Of a DNA stretch of 64,000 bases, positions 52,363 through 60,431 are shown piece by piece. The notes beneath the pieces were generated by a model. The model was given only the letters and a program-made list of their open reading frames with translations. It made no database searches and had not been told where the DNA came from. The translations under genes and the position numbers were made by a program. This DNA comes from UBA1573 sp034005165 (GTDB taxonomy: Bacteria; Pseudomonadota; Alphaproteobacteria; Micavibrionales; Micavibrionaceae). The stretch's first letter is position 1. Each line of letters starts with the position of its first letter. Where the stretch lies: NCBI GenBank assembly GCA_034005165.1, contig JAVEVE010000005.1:62001-126000 (forward strand), given 5' to 3'.

Positions 52363-52995
52363 TTATTTGTTTTTACGGGCTTGGGATTGACGAAACAGAT
52401 TTGGTATAACTGCTTTCATTGTACCAATTGTTTTCCCGATTTCCATTGCATTTTCGAGACGGCGGTCAAGAAAAGCCTGAGTAACCATAATACCCTTGGA
52501 TTCATCCGTAATCCATACCATAGAGGTTCCAACCAGAATAGAGGAGAGCATGGCGCGTTTGGTGTGGCGCGAATAATCGGACGATTTGTCTCCCGCCCAA
52601 TCCCAGATACGGTCCGCGGTACGCCACAAGACACGTTGGCTTTGAACGACATGTGTGGGTAAGGCCCAGAATGCCAGAGCATGGCGAACAGACTCGCGAT
52701 GTGGTGCCATAACTTCGTAACGGGCCATAAGGGCTGCCCGCACACGATCTTTGCTGCGCAACGCATCGTATGGAATATCATTCAAGGCCGCGATCATCTT
52801 ACGGTCTGCAAAATCGGAAAAATGGGAAACAACATCGATCAGGCCGTTAGGAAACAATGTCTTTTCAGCAGTATCCTGAAGTTTTGCCGAGCGGACAGCC
52901 TCTTCGACCAGTGACCATTTCCATCCTTGGGTGCGGACGTCATCAAGCATTGCCTCAATCACGTGGTCTCTCAAATTCTGGACTTTTGCGGTCAT
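52363..52995 (-). CDS. COQ9 family protein (ubiquinone synthesis accessory)
   Basis: COQ9 binds isoprenoid lipids and helps the COQ7 hydroxylase reach its substrate. The 210-residue protein has the TetR-like N-terminal helices (HVIEAMLDDVRTQGWKWSL) and the lipid-binding C-domain (RRLENAMEIGKTIG). It is divergently transcribed from a UbiB-like kinase gene, another ubiquinone-linked family. It is typical of Alphaproteobacteria and mitochondria. Confidence 0.8.
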   Translation of the reverse strand: MTAKVQNLRDHVIEAMLDDVRTQGWKWSLVEEAVRSAKLQDTAEKTLFPNGLIDVVSHFSDFADRKMIAALNDIPYDALRSKDRVRAALMARYEVMAPHRESVRHALAFWALPTHVVQSQRVLWRTADRIWDWAGDKSSDYSRHTKRAMLSSILVGTSMVWITDESKGIMVTQAFLDRRLENAMEIGKTIGTMKAVIPNLFRQSQARKNK

Positions 52996-53133
52996 TCATG
53001 TCTCCGGACAAGTGGATTTTAATATGTTTGGTAACTGAAGATACCAAATGATTGGGTGAAAAGCCAAGCTTAGAATATATTGCGTTGCATGACAAATGCA
53101 CTATTTTGTACAACAGATCAACGGAAACAGGAT

Positions 53134-54507
53134 ATGGCCAAGAAACCGGATAAAACGTCAGACAAAACGACTGATACACCCCAAAACGGAAAAATGGGGC
53201 AACGCGTCAAACGCTACTCGCAAGTGTCAGCGACTGTTGCGGGTGTTGCTGCAAAAGTGGCGGGCGAGAAAATTCTAGGCCTCAAAATCGAACGCGAAAA
53301 ACACGCGGCTCAACTACTGGCATCCTTGGGTAATCTCAAAGGCCCGCTAATGAAGGTCGGTCAAATTCTGGCAACCATCCCCGAAGCCCTGCCACCGGAA
53401 TATGCGTCTGCACTTCAAAACCTTCAATCGAATGCGCCGCCGATGGGTTGGTCCTTTGTCAAACGCCGCATGAAAACAGAATTGGGCGCAGACTGGGAAA
53501 CAAAATTCAAAACCTTCGGACAGCAAGCCGCCGCAGCAGCAAGTTTAGGGCAAGTGCATAAGGCAATCCTCCATGACGGTCGCGAAGTGGCTTGTAAGCT
53601 GCAATACCCTGATATGGACTCTGCAATTGCTGCAGACCTGTCGCAATTAAAGTTGCTATTCTCGCTTTACGAAAGCTATGACAAGTCTATCCAAACAAAT
53701 AATATTCACCATGAATTGAAGGATCGTCTTTACGAAGAACTTGATTACGAACGTGAAGCGCGCCAATGCAATCTCTATCGCTATATGTTGCGCGATGAAA
53801 AATCTGTCCATGTTCCCGAAGTCGTGTCCGAACTCTCGACCAAAAGATTACTCACGGCAACATGGCTCGAAGGCGGAAAGATTCTCGATTACAAAAACGC
53901 ATCTGTGGAAACGCGCAATCAAATCGCCCTCAATATGTTCCGCGCATGGTATGTCCCCCTCTACTATTACGGCATCATCCATGGTGATCCGCATCTGGGG
54001 AATTATTCGGTGCGCAAAGACCTCTCTATCAACCTGCTTGATTTTGGTTGTATCCGTGTGTTTCCTGCGCCATTTATCGGTGGTGTCATTGATCTCTATC
54101 GCGCACTTCAAACCAAAGACACATCTCTGGCGGTCCATGCGTTCGAGACATGGGGATTTGAAAATCTCAACAAGGACCAAATCGAAACGTTGCTCATTTG
54201 GGCCGGGTTCTTGTATGAACCGCTTCTGGAAGATAATGCCCGCGTCATCGGCAAAGCCGACAGCGGAGTGTACGGGCGCGAAACCGCCCAAAAGGTTCAT
54301 AAACGCCTGAAGGAAGTCGGCGGGGTTAAGCCACCGCGCGAATTCGTCTTTATGGACCGCGCTGCGCTGGGGTTAGGCTCGGTCTTCATCCACCTTCAGG
54401 CCGAAGTCAATTGGCACCGCCTGTTCGAGGATATGATCAAGGATTTCAACATAAATGACCTCGAATCTCGCCAAAAAGCCGCACTTAAGCAGTTTGATCT
54501 ACTTTAG
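53134..54507 (+). CDS. UbiB/ABC1 (COQ8-like) atypical kinase
   Basis: Member of the ABC1/ADCK family that supports ubiquinone biosynthesis, probably at the membrane. The 457-residue reading from ATG 53134 has KxGQ (LMKVGQILATIPEALP), the Ala-rich loop AAAASLGQVHKA in place of a Gly-rich loop, the Lys in ACKLQYP, HGDPHLGNY and LLDFG of the catalytic core. The N-terminus is Lys/Thr-rich. An upstream in-frame ATG at 53080 is possible, but the 53134 start reads best. The COQ9 gene lies divergent at 84-138 bases. Confidence 0.85.
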   Translation: MAKKPDKTSDKTTDTPQNGKMGQRVKRYSQVSATVAGVAAKVAGEKILGLKIEREKHAAQLLASLGNLKGPLMKVGQILATIPEALPPEYASALQNLQSNAPPMGWSFVKRRMKTELGADWETKFKTFGQQAAAAASLGQVHKAILHDGREVACKLQYPDMDSAIAADLSQLKLLFSLYESYDKSIQTNNIHHELKDRLYEELDYEREARQCNLYRYMLRDEKSVHVPEVVSELSTKRLLTATWLEGGKILDYKNASVETRNQIALNMFRAWYVPLYYYGIIHGDPHLGNYSVRKDLSINLLDFGCIRVFPAPFIGGVIDLYRALQTKDTSLAVHAFETWGFENLNKDQIETLLIWAGFLYEPLLEDNARVIGKADSGVYGRETAQKVHKRLKEVGGVKPPREFVFMDRAALGLGSVFIHLQAEVNWHRLFEDMIKDFNINDLESRQKAALKQFDLL

Positions 54508-54610
54508 GGTTGACGGACGCGGGGGCTTTGCGATATACCCCTCACACGCTCCAGAAACCAGAAGCTACCAAAGTCCAAAAACACCTGTTTTTAAAACTGT
54601 TTATTGAGAT

Positions 54611-54687
<77 letters not shown>

Positions 54688-54762
54688 ATAAAACCTAATA
54701 AAATCAATAAGATAACGACACGTTATTTCTTCCTTAATCCCCCTGTGATACAATAAAAACAG

Positions 54763-54800
54763 TCGCACAAAACTCGCACAATTCGCGCAGTTTCGCACAA
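54763..54800. repeat. Phased TCGCACAA repeats (likely integrase or regulator sites)
   Basis: TCGCACAA occurs at 54763-54770, 54774-54781 and 54793-54800, with a degenerate TCGCGCAG at 54783-54790. The spacing of 9-11 bases puts the copies on one face of the helix. They lie between the tRNA and the integrase start, where arm-type sites or a repressor operator would be expected. Confidence 0.6.
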
Positions 54801-54813
54801 AGGGAGGATGCTC

Positions 54814-56079
54814 ATGGAAAGGCATAGAATTCTTGGCGATCAAGTCGCTTTGTATCGCCGTTATGAAGATGGCCCATGGCATTGCTATACTTTCCTGAAA
54901 GGCAGAGAATGGCGGAAAAGTACCAAGGAAAAGAGCCTTGCCCGTGCAAAGGATGTGGCAACAGATTGGTTTAACGAGCTACAGGCGAGAGATCATCTTG
55001 GGGAACTTCCTACGGGCAAGAGCTTTGCCCATGTCGCCAAGATGTTTTCTGAGGAATATGAGGCCACAACGCGTGGCCACCGTAGCCCTAAATGGGTGCA
55101 GGGGCACAAAGATAGGCTACGGCTGCATCTGCTGCCTTTCTTTGGAAAAATGTCCATAAACGAAATTACCGCAGGAACGGCCCAGCAATACCGTGCGCAC
55201 CGTTTGACCGAGCCGGAAGGTTATGACGAAGAAGAGATCGGTAAACCTTGGAAAGCACCAGCACGAAAAACCATTCATAACGAAATTGTTACGTTAAGCC
55301 TGACGCTTAAAACAGCACAGCGTCATGGCTACATTCTTCAAGTGCCTGATTTGTCTGACCCATACAGGCGCCATACAAAAGTAAGCCACCGACCTTGGTT
55401 CACCCCAAAAGAGTATAAACAGCTTTATACCGCTACACGTAAAAACGCACATAACCCGAAACATCCGCGTTTTAAGTGGTACGCTGAACAGCTTCATGAT
55501 TTTGTGTTGTTCATGGCCAACACAGGCCTTAGACCGGATGAAGTCAAGCAGCTCGAATTCCGTGATGTAGAAATCGTCACCGATGAATGGAGTGGAGAAA
55601 AAATTTTGGAAATTGAGGTGCGCGGCAAGCGTGGAGTAGGTTACTGCAAATCCATGTCTGGGGCCGTTCTTCCGTTCGAGAGGTTGCGTAGTCGGCCTAG
55701 ACCAGCCGGAAATCTCTCTGAAGACAATATAGATGAAGGTGATGTAGAGCAGGTGGAGCTTCCACCCAAGCCGACTGACAAACTCTTTCCAAATGAATTC
55801 AAAAAAATGTTCAACGGCATTTTGACCGAGAATAATTTGAAGTTTGACCGCGATGGAAAAGCGCGGACGGCTTATTCCCTGCGTCACAGCTATATCTGTT
55901 TTCGCTTGCTCGAAGGTGCGGACATTTACCAAGTAGCAAAGAATTGCAGAACGTCGGTCGAGATGATCGAAAAACACTACGCAGCACATCTCAAAGATAT
56001 GCTCGATACATCTCTCATCAATGTCCGCCGCAGCAAACAATCCCCCCAAGTTCAAATCGGAAGAGAAGAAGATGAATAG
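54814..56079 (+). CDS. Tyrosine integrase of the tRNA-fMet island
   Basis: Site-specific recombinase that inserts the island in the tRNA gene. I start at ATG 54814, six bases after GGAGG; the ATG at 54808 abuts that site. The 421 residues comprise a SAM-like core-binding domain (about 65-160) and the catalytic domain with Arg240 in TGLRPDEV, Arg357 in YSLRHS (Tyr in the usual first His place) and the nucleophile Tyr389 in KHYAAH. The last 17 codons are repeated 1.2 kb downstream. It is intact, so the island may be mobile. Confidence 0.93.
   Translation: MERHRILGDQVALYRRYEDGPWHCYTFLKGREWRKSTKEKSLARAKDVATDWFNELQARDHLGELPTGKSFAHVAKMFSEEYEATTRGHRSPKWVQGHKDRLRLHLLPFFGKMSINEITAGTAQQYRAHRLTEPEGYDEEEIGKPWKAPARKTIHNEIVTLSLTLKTAQRHGYILQVPDLSDPYRRHTKVSHRPWFTPKEYKQLYTATRKNAHNPKHPRFKWYAEQLHDFVLFMANTGLRPDEVKQLEFRDVEIVTDEWSGEKILEIEVRGKRGVGYCKSMSGAVLPFERLRSRPRPAGNLSEDNIDEGDVEQVELPPKPTDKLFPNEFKKMFNGILTENNLKFDRDGKARTAYSLRHSYICFRLLEGADIYQVAKNCRTSVEMIEKHYAAHLKDMLDTSLINVRRSKQSPQVQIGREEDE
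56028..56079. repeat. Repeat A, copy 1 (integrase 3' end)
   Basis: The final 52 bases of the integrase gene, encoding RSKQSPQVQIGREEDE and the stop. 48 of 52 bases recur at 57258-57309. It forms the left border of the first cargo gene. Confidence 0.9.
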
Positions 56080-56088
56080 AGGTAGAAA

Positions 56089-57228
56089 ATGACATTTGTA
56101 ATTCTCGCATTCCTCTCTCTTTGGTACATTATACCGTTTTTAATAGGAGCCCTATTGCCAAATAGGCGATGGTTAGGAATATACACGGCTATCGCATTTC
56201 TTTTAACAGCTTACATATTGTACGATCTGTATCAAATTCCCGAGGCTAAAAGATTTGATGGGCCGGGTGGGGTATTTGGCCTAATTTTTTCTATTCTTTT
56301 GGCTTGGGGAGCCTATTCAGGGATTGCATGCAGGTGGTTGATATTTCTTCTGAAAAAATACGTAACATGGAAACATCTCAGGCTTGTTATAACCCTGATT
56401 GGATTCTTGTCGTTGCCCGTTTGGTATGGAGTATCCCATTTCTATGGGGAGTGGAAACGCAGGCCGCCGAGCAAAGAATGCGTTGTAAATAACCTTGACT
56501 TTGTTCTGGCCGGATACGAAATTAAGGTAGTTCCTACAGATATTATATTTGCAGATACATCGGATGGCACTGGTAGGGCGGATGATAGGCTGGATAATTT
56601 TTATTCCAGCTTCTCAGTGCCGCATGTCATGCGCAAATATTGCGATGCAACCAAACAAGGGAAAAGCCCACTTACTGCAAACATGATATTTTTCGGTTTT
56701 GATGGGGCATATAATAGCAATAAAACAGCGTCGTATAAGCTGGCTTGTCAGAACAGTATTGGGCGATGGCCAAGAGATCAGTACTGTGATGAAAATAAAA
56801 AAGACTCTTTGCCTCCAAGTCTGCATATATTTGATAGCAAAAAATATGATAACAATCCTTACGATAAAATGCCTGAAAACTTAAGTTCCTATCGATGGTA
56901 TTTGGAGCATAAATCAGAATATTCGGTTGATCCGAAATATCCAGATTTTTTAAGAAAAGGAAAATCAATATATTGGGTGAGTAAATCTATCAGGGTTGGA
57001 AATAATCAAGAACCGCTATCTGCCATTTGTGGCTTTGCTGATGACTACAGCAAAAGAAATGTCCTATGTCATACAGTCTATCAGGTTATGGGAGATATTT
57101 ATATTGACTACTATATTCGATTGTCATGGGAGAACCCTGATAAAGACGCGAGGGTTGTTTACGATAAAGTAAACGATTTTATTTCCTTCTTAGACTTGAC
57201 TAAGAAAGAAGAGCGAGAAAATGAATAA
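56089..57228 (+). CDS. Island cargo 1: membrane protein with four N-terminal spans
   Basis: Unrecognised 379-residue protein. Membrane segments lie at about 3-22, 29-49, 62-88 and 97-116. The remaining ~260 residues would be outside the membrane and are rich in Asp, Lys, Tyr and Cys (six or more Cys, e.g. YCDATKQGKS and CGFADDYSKRNVLCHTVYQ), which suggests a disulfide-bonded periplasmic domain. It is much more AT-rich than the integrase. It starts 10 bases after the integrase stop, and its own stop codon opens an 18-base repeat also found after cargo 2. A defence role is possible because of its island site, but nothing in the sequence proves it. Confidence 0.6.
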   Translation: MTFVILAFLSLWYIIPFLIGALLPNRRWLGIYTAIAFLLTAYILYDLYQIPEAKRFDGPGGVFGLIFSILLAWGAYSGIACRWLIFLLKKYVTWKHLRLVITLIGFLSLPVWYGVSHFYGEWKRRPPSKECVVNNLDFVLAGYEIKVVPTDIIFADTSDGTGRADDRLDNFYSSFSVPHVMRKYCDATKQGKSPLTANMIFFGFDGAYNSNKTASYKLACQNSIGRWPRDQYCDENKKDSLPPSLHIFDSKKYDNNPYDKMPENLSSYRWYLEHKSEYSVDPKYPDFLRKGKSIYWVSKSIRVGNNQEPLSAICGFADDYSKRNVLCHTVYQVMGDIYIDYYIRLSWENPDKDARVVYDKVNDFISFLDLTKKEERENE

Positions 57229-57245
57229 ATCCGTCAGGCGCAAAA
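57228..57245. repeat. Repeat B, copy 1 (cargo right border)
   Basis: AATCCGTCAGGCGCAAAA, identical over 18 bases to 58404-58421. It begins at the stop codon of cargo 1. Confidence 0.85.
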
Positions 57246-57257
57246 TATGAAATATCA

Positions 57258-57309
57258 CCGCAGCAAACAAACCCCACAAGTCCAAATAGGAAGAGAAGAA
57301 GATGAATAG
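57258..57309. repeat. Repeat A, copy 2 (integrase 3' end)
   Basis: 48 of 52 bases match the integrase end at 56028-56079. Read in the same frame it gives RSKQTPQVQIGREEDE-stop: three of the four differences are silent and one is Ser to Thr. It carries the GGAAGAGAAG that serves as ribosome site for cargo 2, whose ATG (57302) lies inside the repeat. A 20-codon ORF from ATG 57247 covers it. Confidence 0.9.
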
Positions 57310-58405
57310 GAAGAATATTTATAGACTCTTGGTTCTTATTACATGTTTTGGGACGCTCTGGGAGATGCCTACAGCGCATGCAGACGTGTTCTGGAGAAAG
57401 GCTATTCTTGCCTGTAGCAAGGACACAAACCAGTTTGTTATCAGATTCGGAACTCTCTGGAATGACGATAAAATTGATAAAGCCGAGCTTGTTAAAACAT
57501 CACCGGACATAGGTGATTTGTACAAAAAGTTTACGGTTGTGCCGGATGGTCAATGTATATTGCCAGATGGTAAGAAAGTAAGAGTGCGCTCTTCTGTATC
57601 CCAAGCCTTTGCTTATGGAATGGGAGGGGCTGACCCAGATAGTGGCTTTATCTTGGAGGTAAATGACCATCCGGTCTTTTATAAAAAGAAATTCTACCTA
57701 GGTTATGGGCAAGAAAAATTTGTTCTAAACAGTGTCCTTTATGATGATGGTGTTTTGTATGAGGATGTATCTGGCCGATTGGAGATCAAAGACAAAAGGT
57801 ACCCAGAATCAGTTCTTTCAGATGACGAGAAAAAAGAATTCTATAGAGATAGAGTAAGGGTGCGTCTCAAAGAGAATGTGTCGGAATTTTGTAAGGAGCT
57901 ACTAGGTTCTAAAACGAAACCGGAATATTCAAAGCCTGAGAAAATACCCCTAGGCTTCCTCTCGTCATTTAATTTTGATCTGAATAACGATGGAAAAATT
58001 GATAAGGTCTTTCGTATTGGAGGAAGTTCGGCAGATTGCGGTGTGGGCTGCGGAACACATTATTTTGATGGAAGTTTCTTAATGGTATTTACTGACGGAG
58101 AAGAAAAAGTTCCGCAGTTTATAGAGGATATGAACAATATCCAAAAAGGAAGAGACGATGATTATCTTTTTAATCTTGATCTGGGCATAAAGAGTATAGA
58201 AAAAATTTCCGACTGGAGTGCCTATTTCATAAGCTACAGCGCATCAGGAAATACAGCAAGGTACATATATAATGTTCCGTTTGGCTATAAAGGAACCAAC
58301 TATATTGAAGCATTTGAAGTCAGTGAAGATGCTCTTCCTAGAAGGTCTATAGTAAAAATGACTCCTGACAACAAACTGATACCTGTTTGTAAATACCCCC
58401 ATTAA
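57302..58405 (+). CDS. Island cargo 2: exported protein with EF-hand-like loop
   Basis: Unrecognised 367-residue protein with a signal peptide (ends PTAHA, residue 27). A calcium-loop-like FDLNNDGKIDKV lies near 225-236, and a Cys-rich ADCGVGCGTHYFDG follows. The rest is Asp/Lys/Tyr-rich beta-type sequence without a family I know. It shows no visible similarity to cargo 1. The start codon lies inside repeat A copy 2, and the stop opens repeat B copy 2. It is AT-rich like cargo 1. Confidence 0.6.
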   Translation: MNRKNIYRLLVLITCFGTLWEMPTAHADVFWRKAILACSKDTNQFVIRFGTLWNDDKIDKAELVKTSPDIGDLYKKFTVVPDGQCILPDGKKVRVRSSVSQAFAYGMGGADPDSGFILEVNDHPVFYKKKFYLGYGQEKFVLNSVLYDDGVLYEDVSGRLEIKDKRYPESVLSDDEKKEFYRDRVRVRLKENVSEFCKELLGSKTKPEYSKPEKIPLGFLSSFNFDLNNDGKIDKVFRIGGSSADCGVGCGTHYFDGSFLMVFTDGEEKVPQFIEDMNNIQKGRDDDYLFNLDLGIKSIEKISDWSAYFISYSASGNTARYIYNVPFGYKGTNYIEAFEVSEDALPRRSIVKMTPDNKLIPVCKYPH

Positions 58406-58421
58406 TCCGTCAGGCGCAAAA
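58404..58421. repeat. Repeat B, copy 2 (cargo right border)
   Basis: Identical to 57228-57245; it starts within the stop codon of cargo 2. Confidence 0.85.
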
Positions 58422-58763
58422 GGCAGTTTGAAGCGCCGATAGGTCTGGTCCGTGGGGCACCTTCGGACCTAGACGGATAATATTTCCAAAAGGATGCAAG
58501 GGCAGCCACGCATCCGTTCACCACCGCCCGATGGGCTTCTTGGTGGTGATAGGCTTAAAAAAGATAACTCCTATATGGGCTTTGCCCCTAGCGCGTGCAA
58601 GGGTCTTCGATAAACAGATCAAACCGTATCCCCGTTTTTCCTTCGCAAACTCTGTGCAAAACGAGTGATCCCCCTCGGATTGATCCGCCCTATGGCACTT
58701 GCTCACCCCATCCTCGCCGGAAGGCAAGGGTTCATATGCAACCCACTAACAAGGATATTTAAG
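58422..58763 (+). promoter_or_regulatory. Hairpin-rich segment upstream of the ArdA-like gene
   Basis: This 340-base stretch carries no gene but three strong inverted repeats in a row. They are GTCTGGTCCG with CGGACC-T-AGAC (58443-58474), GGATGC with GCATCC (58492-58515), and CACCACC with GGTGGTG enclosing an inner GCCC/GGGC pair (58519-58548). It lies directly in front of an ardA-type gene. In conjugative plasmids such genes are read from folded single-strand promoters (ssi/Frpo type), so that is one possible role; a structured RNA is another. Confidence 0.45.
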
Positions 58764-59270
58764 ATGACAACACTTTTTGCACAGCCCTATGACATTTCTG
58801 CCAATGGTTTCTATTTCGAAAACGCTGAAGACTATCAAGAGAAAACATCAAAACTCCTGAATCGCTATGGCGAACCTGTCGAAGAATTTGAGATTCAATT
58901 TATCGACGGGGAGGGGATAGACTGCGACCTATTCAAAGCCATATCAATCAGCCAGTGCACCTGTGAAAAATTTCTGGACATCGTGGAGGAATGGACCGAA
59001 GACGACAAAATCAAAATCATTATAGCCGTTGGAGAAGTTGGATATAACTTTGACTTGAACAAAGACACGCCCAACCAGTTTGACATCGAACTCTATCAGA
59101 TTAACTCGCTCAAAGAATTAGCCGAACAATTTGTGGAAGAGGGTTTATTTGGTGATATACCAGAACGCCTCAGAAATTATCTGGACTATGACGCAATCGC
59201 CTGTGATTTAGGCATGGATTACAGCGAAATCAGAATTGACGGCACAAACTACATTTACCGCTGCGATTAA
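58764..59270 (+). CDS. ardA: ArdA-like antirestriction protein
   Basis: ArdA proteins mimic B-form DNA and block type I restriction enzymes, which protects incoming mobile DNA. The 168-residue product from ATG 58764 (AAGGA upstream) is strongly acidic. It shows the conserved C-terminal pattern LAEQFVEEGLFGDIPERLRN, followed by YLDYDAIACDLGMDY and YIYRCD. The frame is open upstream to 58665, but a start there has no ribosome site. It faces the minus-strand restriction genes across a bidirectional terminator. Confidence 0.75.
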   Translation: MTTLFAQPYDISANGFYFENAEDYQEKTSKLLNRYGEPVEEFEIQFIDGEGIDCDLFKAISISQCTCEKFLDIVEEWTEDDKIKIIIAVGEVGYNFDLNKDTPNQFDIELYQINSLKELAEQFVEEGLFGDIPERLRNYLDYDAIACDLGMDYSEIRIDGTNYIYRCD

Positions 59271-59283
59271 CCACGCAGCCCTC

Positions 59284-59319
59284 AAAACCAAAGCCGCCTG
59301 CACAGGCGGCTTTGGTTTT
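59284..59319. terminator. Bidirectional terminator between ardA and the restriction locus
   Basis: A perfect 17-base inverted repeat, AAAACCAAAGCCGCCTG, with a 2-base centre, T's on one side and A's on the other. It can stop transcription from both sides. Confidence 0.9.
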
Positions 59320-59377
59320 GACCACTTCTTGGGGCAAACCACGCCAGTTGCGTACCCACCCACCCAGCATCCCGTTA

Positions 59378-60373
59378 TTAGGAAGGCCAGTAAATCTTGG
59401 TCAGTGGCAAAAGGCTTCGTGCCTCCATATCCATCGCTTCGTAATTCTCAATGATGAGGTCAACCAAATCATCAATATCCATGAGGGTGCAGGGTATCGA
59501 AGCCCGATCCGCCTCATACTTGGCATCTTTAGAGAAACCACCTGTACTGACATACAAACCTTTGTCGTCTTTATGCCTTCCACCAAGGAAACTACGAACT
59601 TCTGCCGATCCCATTGACTGGTTGGGACGGTGTTTAACCTCGACCACGATACGCGGTTGCTCCAGACCTAAACCATCCGGTGAGGCGACAATATCCTTGC
59701 CACGATCAGAGCCTTGCGGCGAAATACGGGTTTTATAACCCATAGCGCGAAGCGCACCCGCGACAAGCTCCTGCATTTCTTCCCAATCAAGTGCGATAAG
59801 TCTATCCTTGATAAACTCTCTCGCTTTAGATTTTAGGTCTTCCAGCAAATCTTTTGTATCCACGGCTACTTCTGCAGAGGCGTAGGATTCAGCCTGTTCC
59901 ATTTTTACAGGTTGTCCACTCATCAGGGCATTGATTTCTTGCTCTGCACCCTCAGACACTTCAAAAACACTTAATGTCGATCCCAGAGAGTTCTTGGCAG
60001 GGACGGAAAGTCTGTCACGGTCAATTTGTGCCTCCCATGTCACTTTGCGGCGGTGCGCGGTCGAATCTTTTGCACTGGCATCAAAGGTATAATCACCCGC
60101 GATTCGCCCAATGTGATAAATGCGCTTTGACGGGTCATAGGTTATCACCCGATCACCTGTTTTTATCTGTGAGGCGACTTTATGAAGCTGGCTACCAGCG
60201 ACAACAGCCTTCATACGCTTGAATTCAGGCCATGTGATTTTGACCTTCTCAATAACCTGTTCGCGGGACTTCATGCCCTGAAGTGATCCCACCTCATGCC
60301 AGCCAATAGCAACCATTCCTTGTTCAAGAAATGTCTCCGCCAACTGTCCGCCGTCACAACGTACCATCCACAT
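59378..60373 (-). CDS. PUA/EVE-like plus Mrr-type restriction endonuclease
   Basis: A nuclease that probably cuts modified or foreign DNA. The 331-residue protein has an N-terminal domain (1-110) with the GDRVITYDP…YHIGRI pattern of EVE/PUA-like base-reading folds. It has a C-terminal Mrr nuclease (190-310) with Asp227 in RGKDIVA and Glu245-x-Lys247 in VVEVKHR as the PD-(D/E)xK core, and GGFSKDAKYEA after it. GGAG precedes ATG 60373 on the minus strand. It stands where the rest of a methyltransferase gene would be expected. Confidence 0.8.
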   Translation of the reverse strand: MWMVRCDGGQLAETFLEQGMVAIGWHEVGSLQGMKSREQVIEKVKITWPEFKRMKAVVAGSQLHKVASQIKTGDRVITYDPSKRIYHIGRIAGDYTFDASAKDSTAHRRKVTWEAQIDRDRLSVPAKNSLGSTLSVFEVSEGAEQEINALMSGQPVKMEQAESYASAEVAVDTKDLLEDLKSKAREFIKDRLIALDWEEMQELVAGALRAMGYKTRISPQGSDRGKDIVASPDGLGLEQPRIVVEVKHRPNQSMGSAEVRSFLGGRHKDDKGLYVSTGGFSKDAKYEADRASIPCTLMDIDDLVDLIIENYEAMDMEARSLLPLTKIYWPS

Positions 60374-60431
60374 TTTATGCTCCTATTTTAGCTAATCCTA
60401 CCAAGCTCATATTCTCTGCCTCGCTTCCCTC

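Noticed and set aside
58443..58548. Integron-like attC site or CRISPR repeat
   Set aside because: The hairpins differ from each other in sequence and spacing, and no attC core sites, spacers or cas genes are present.
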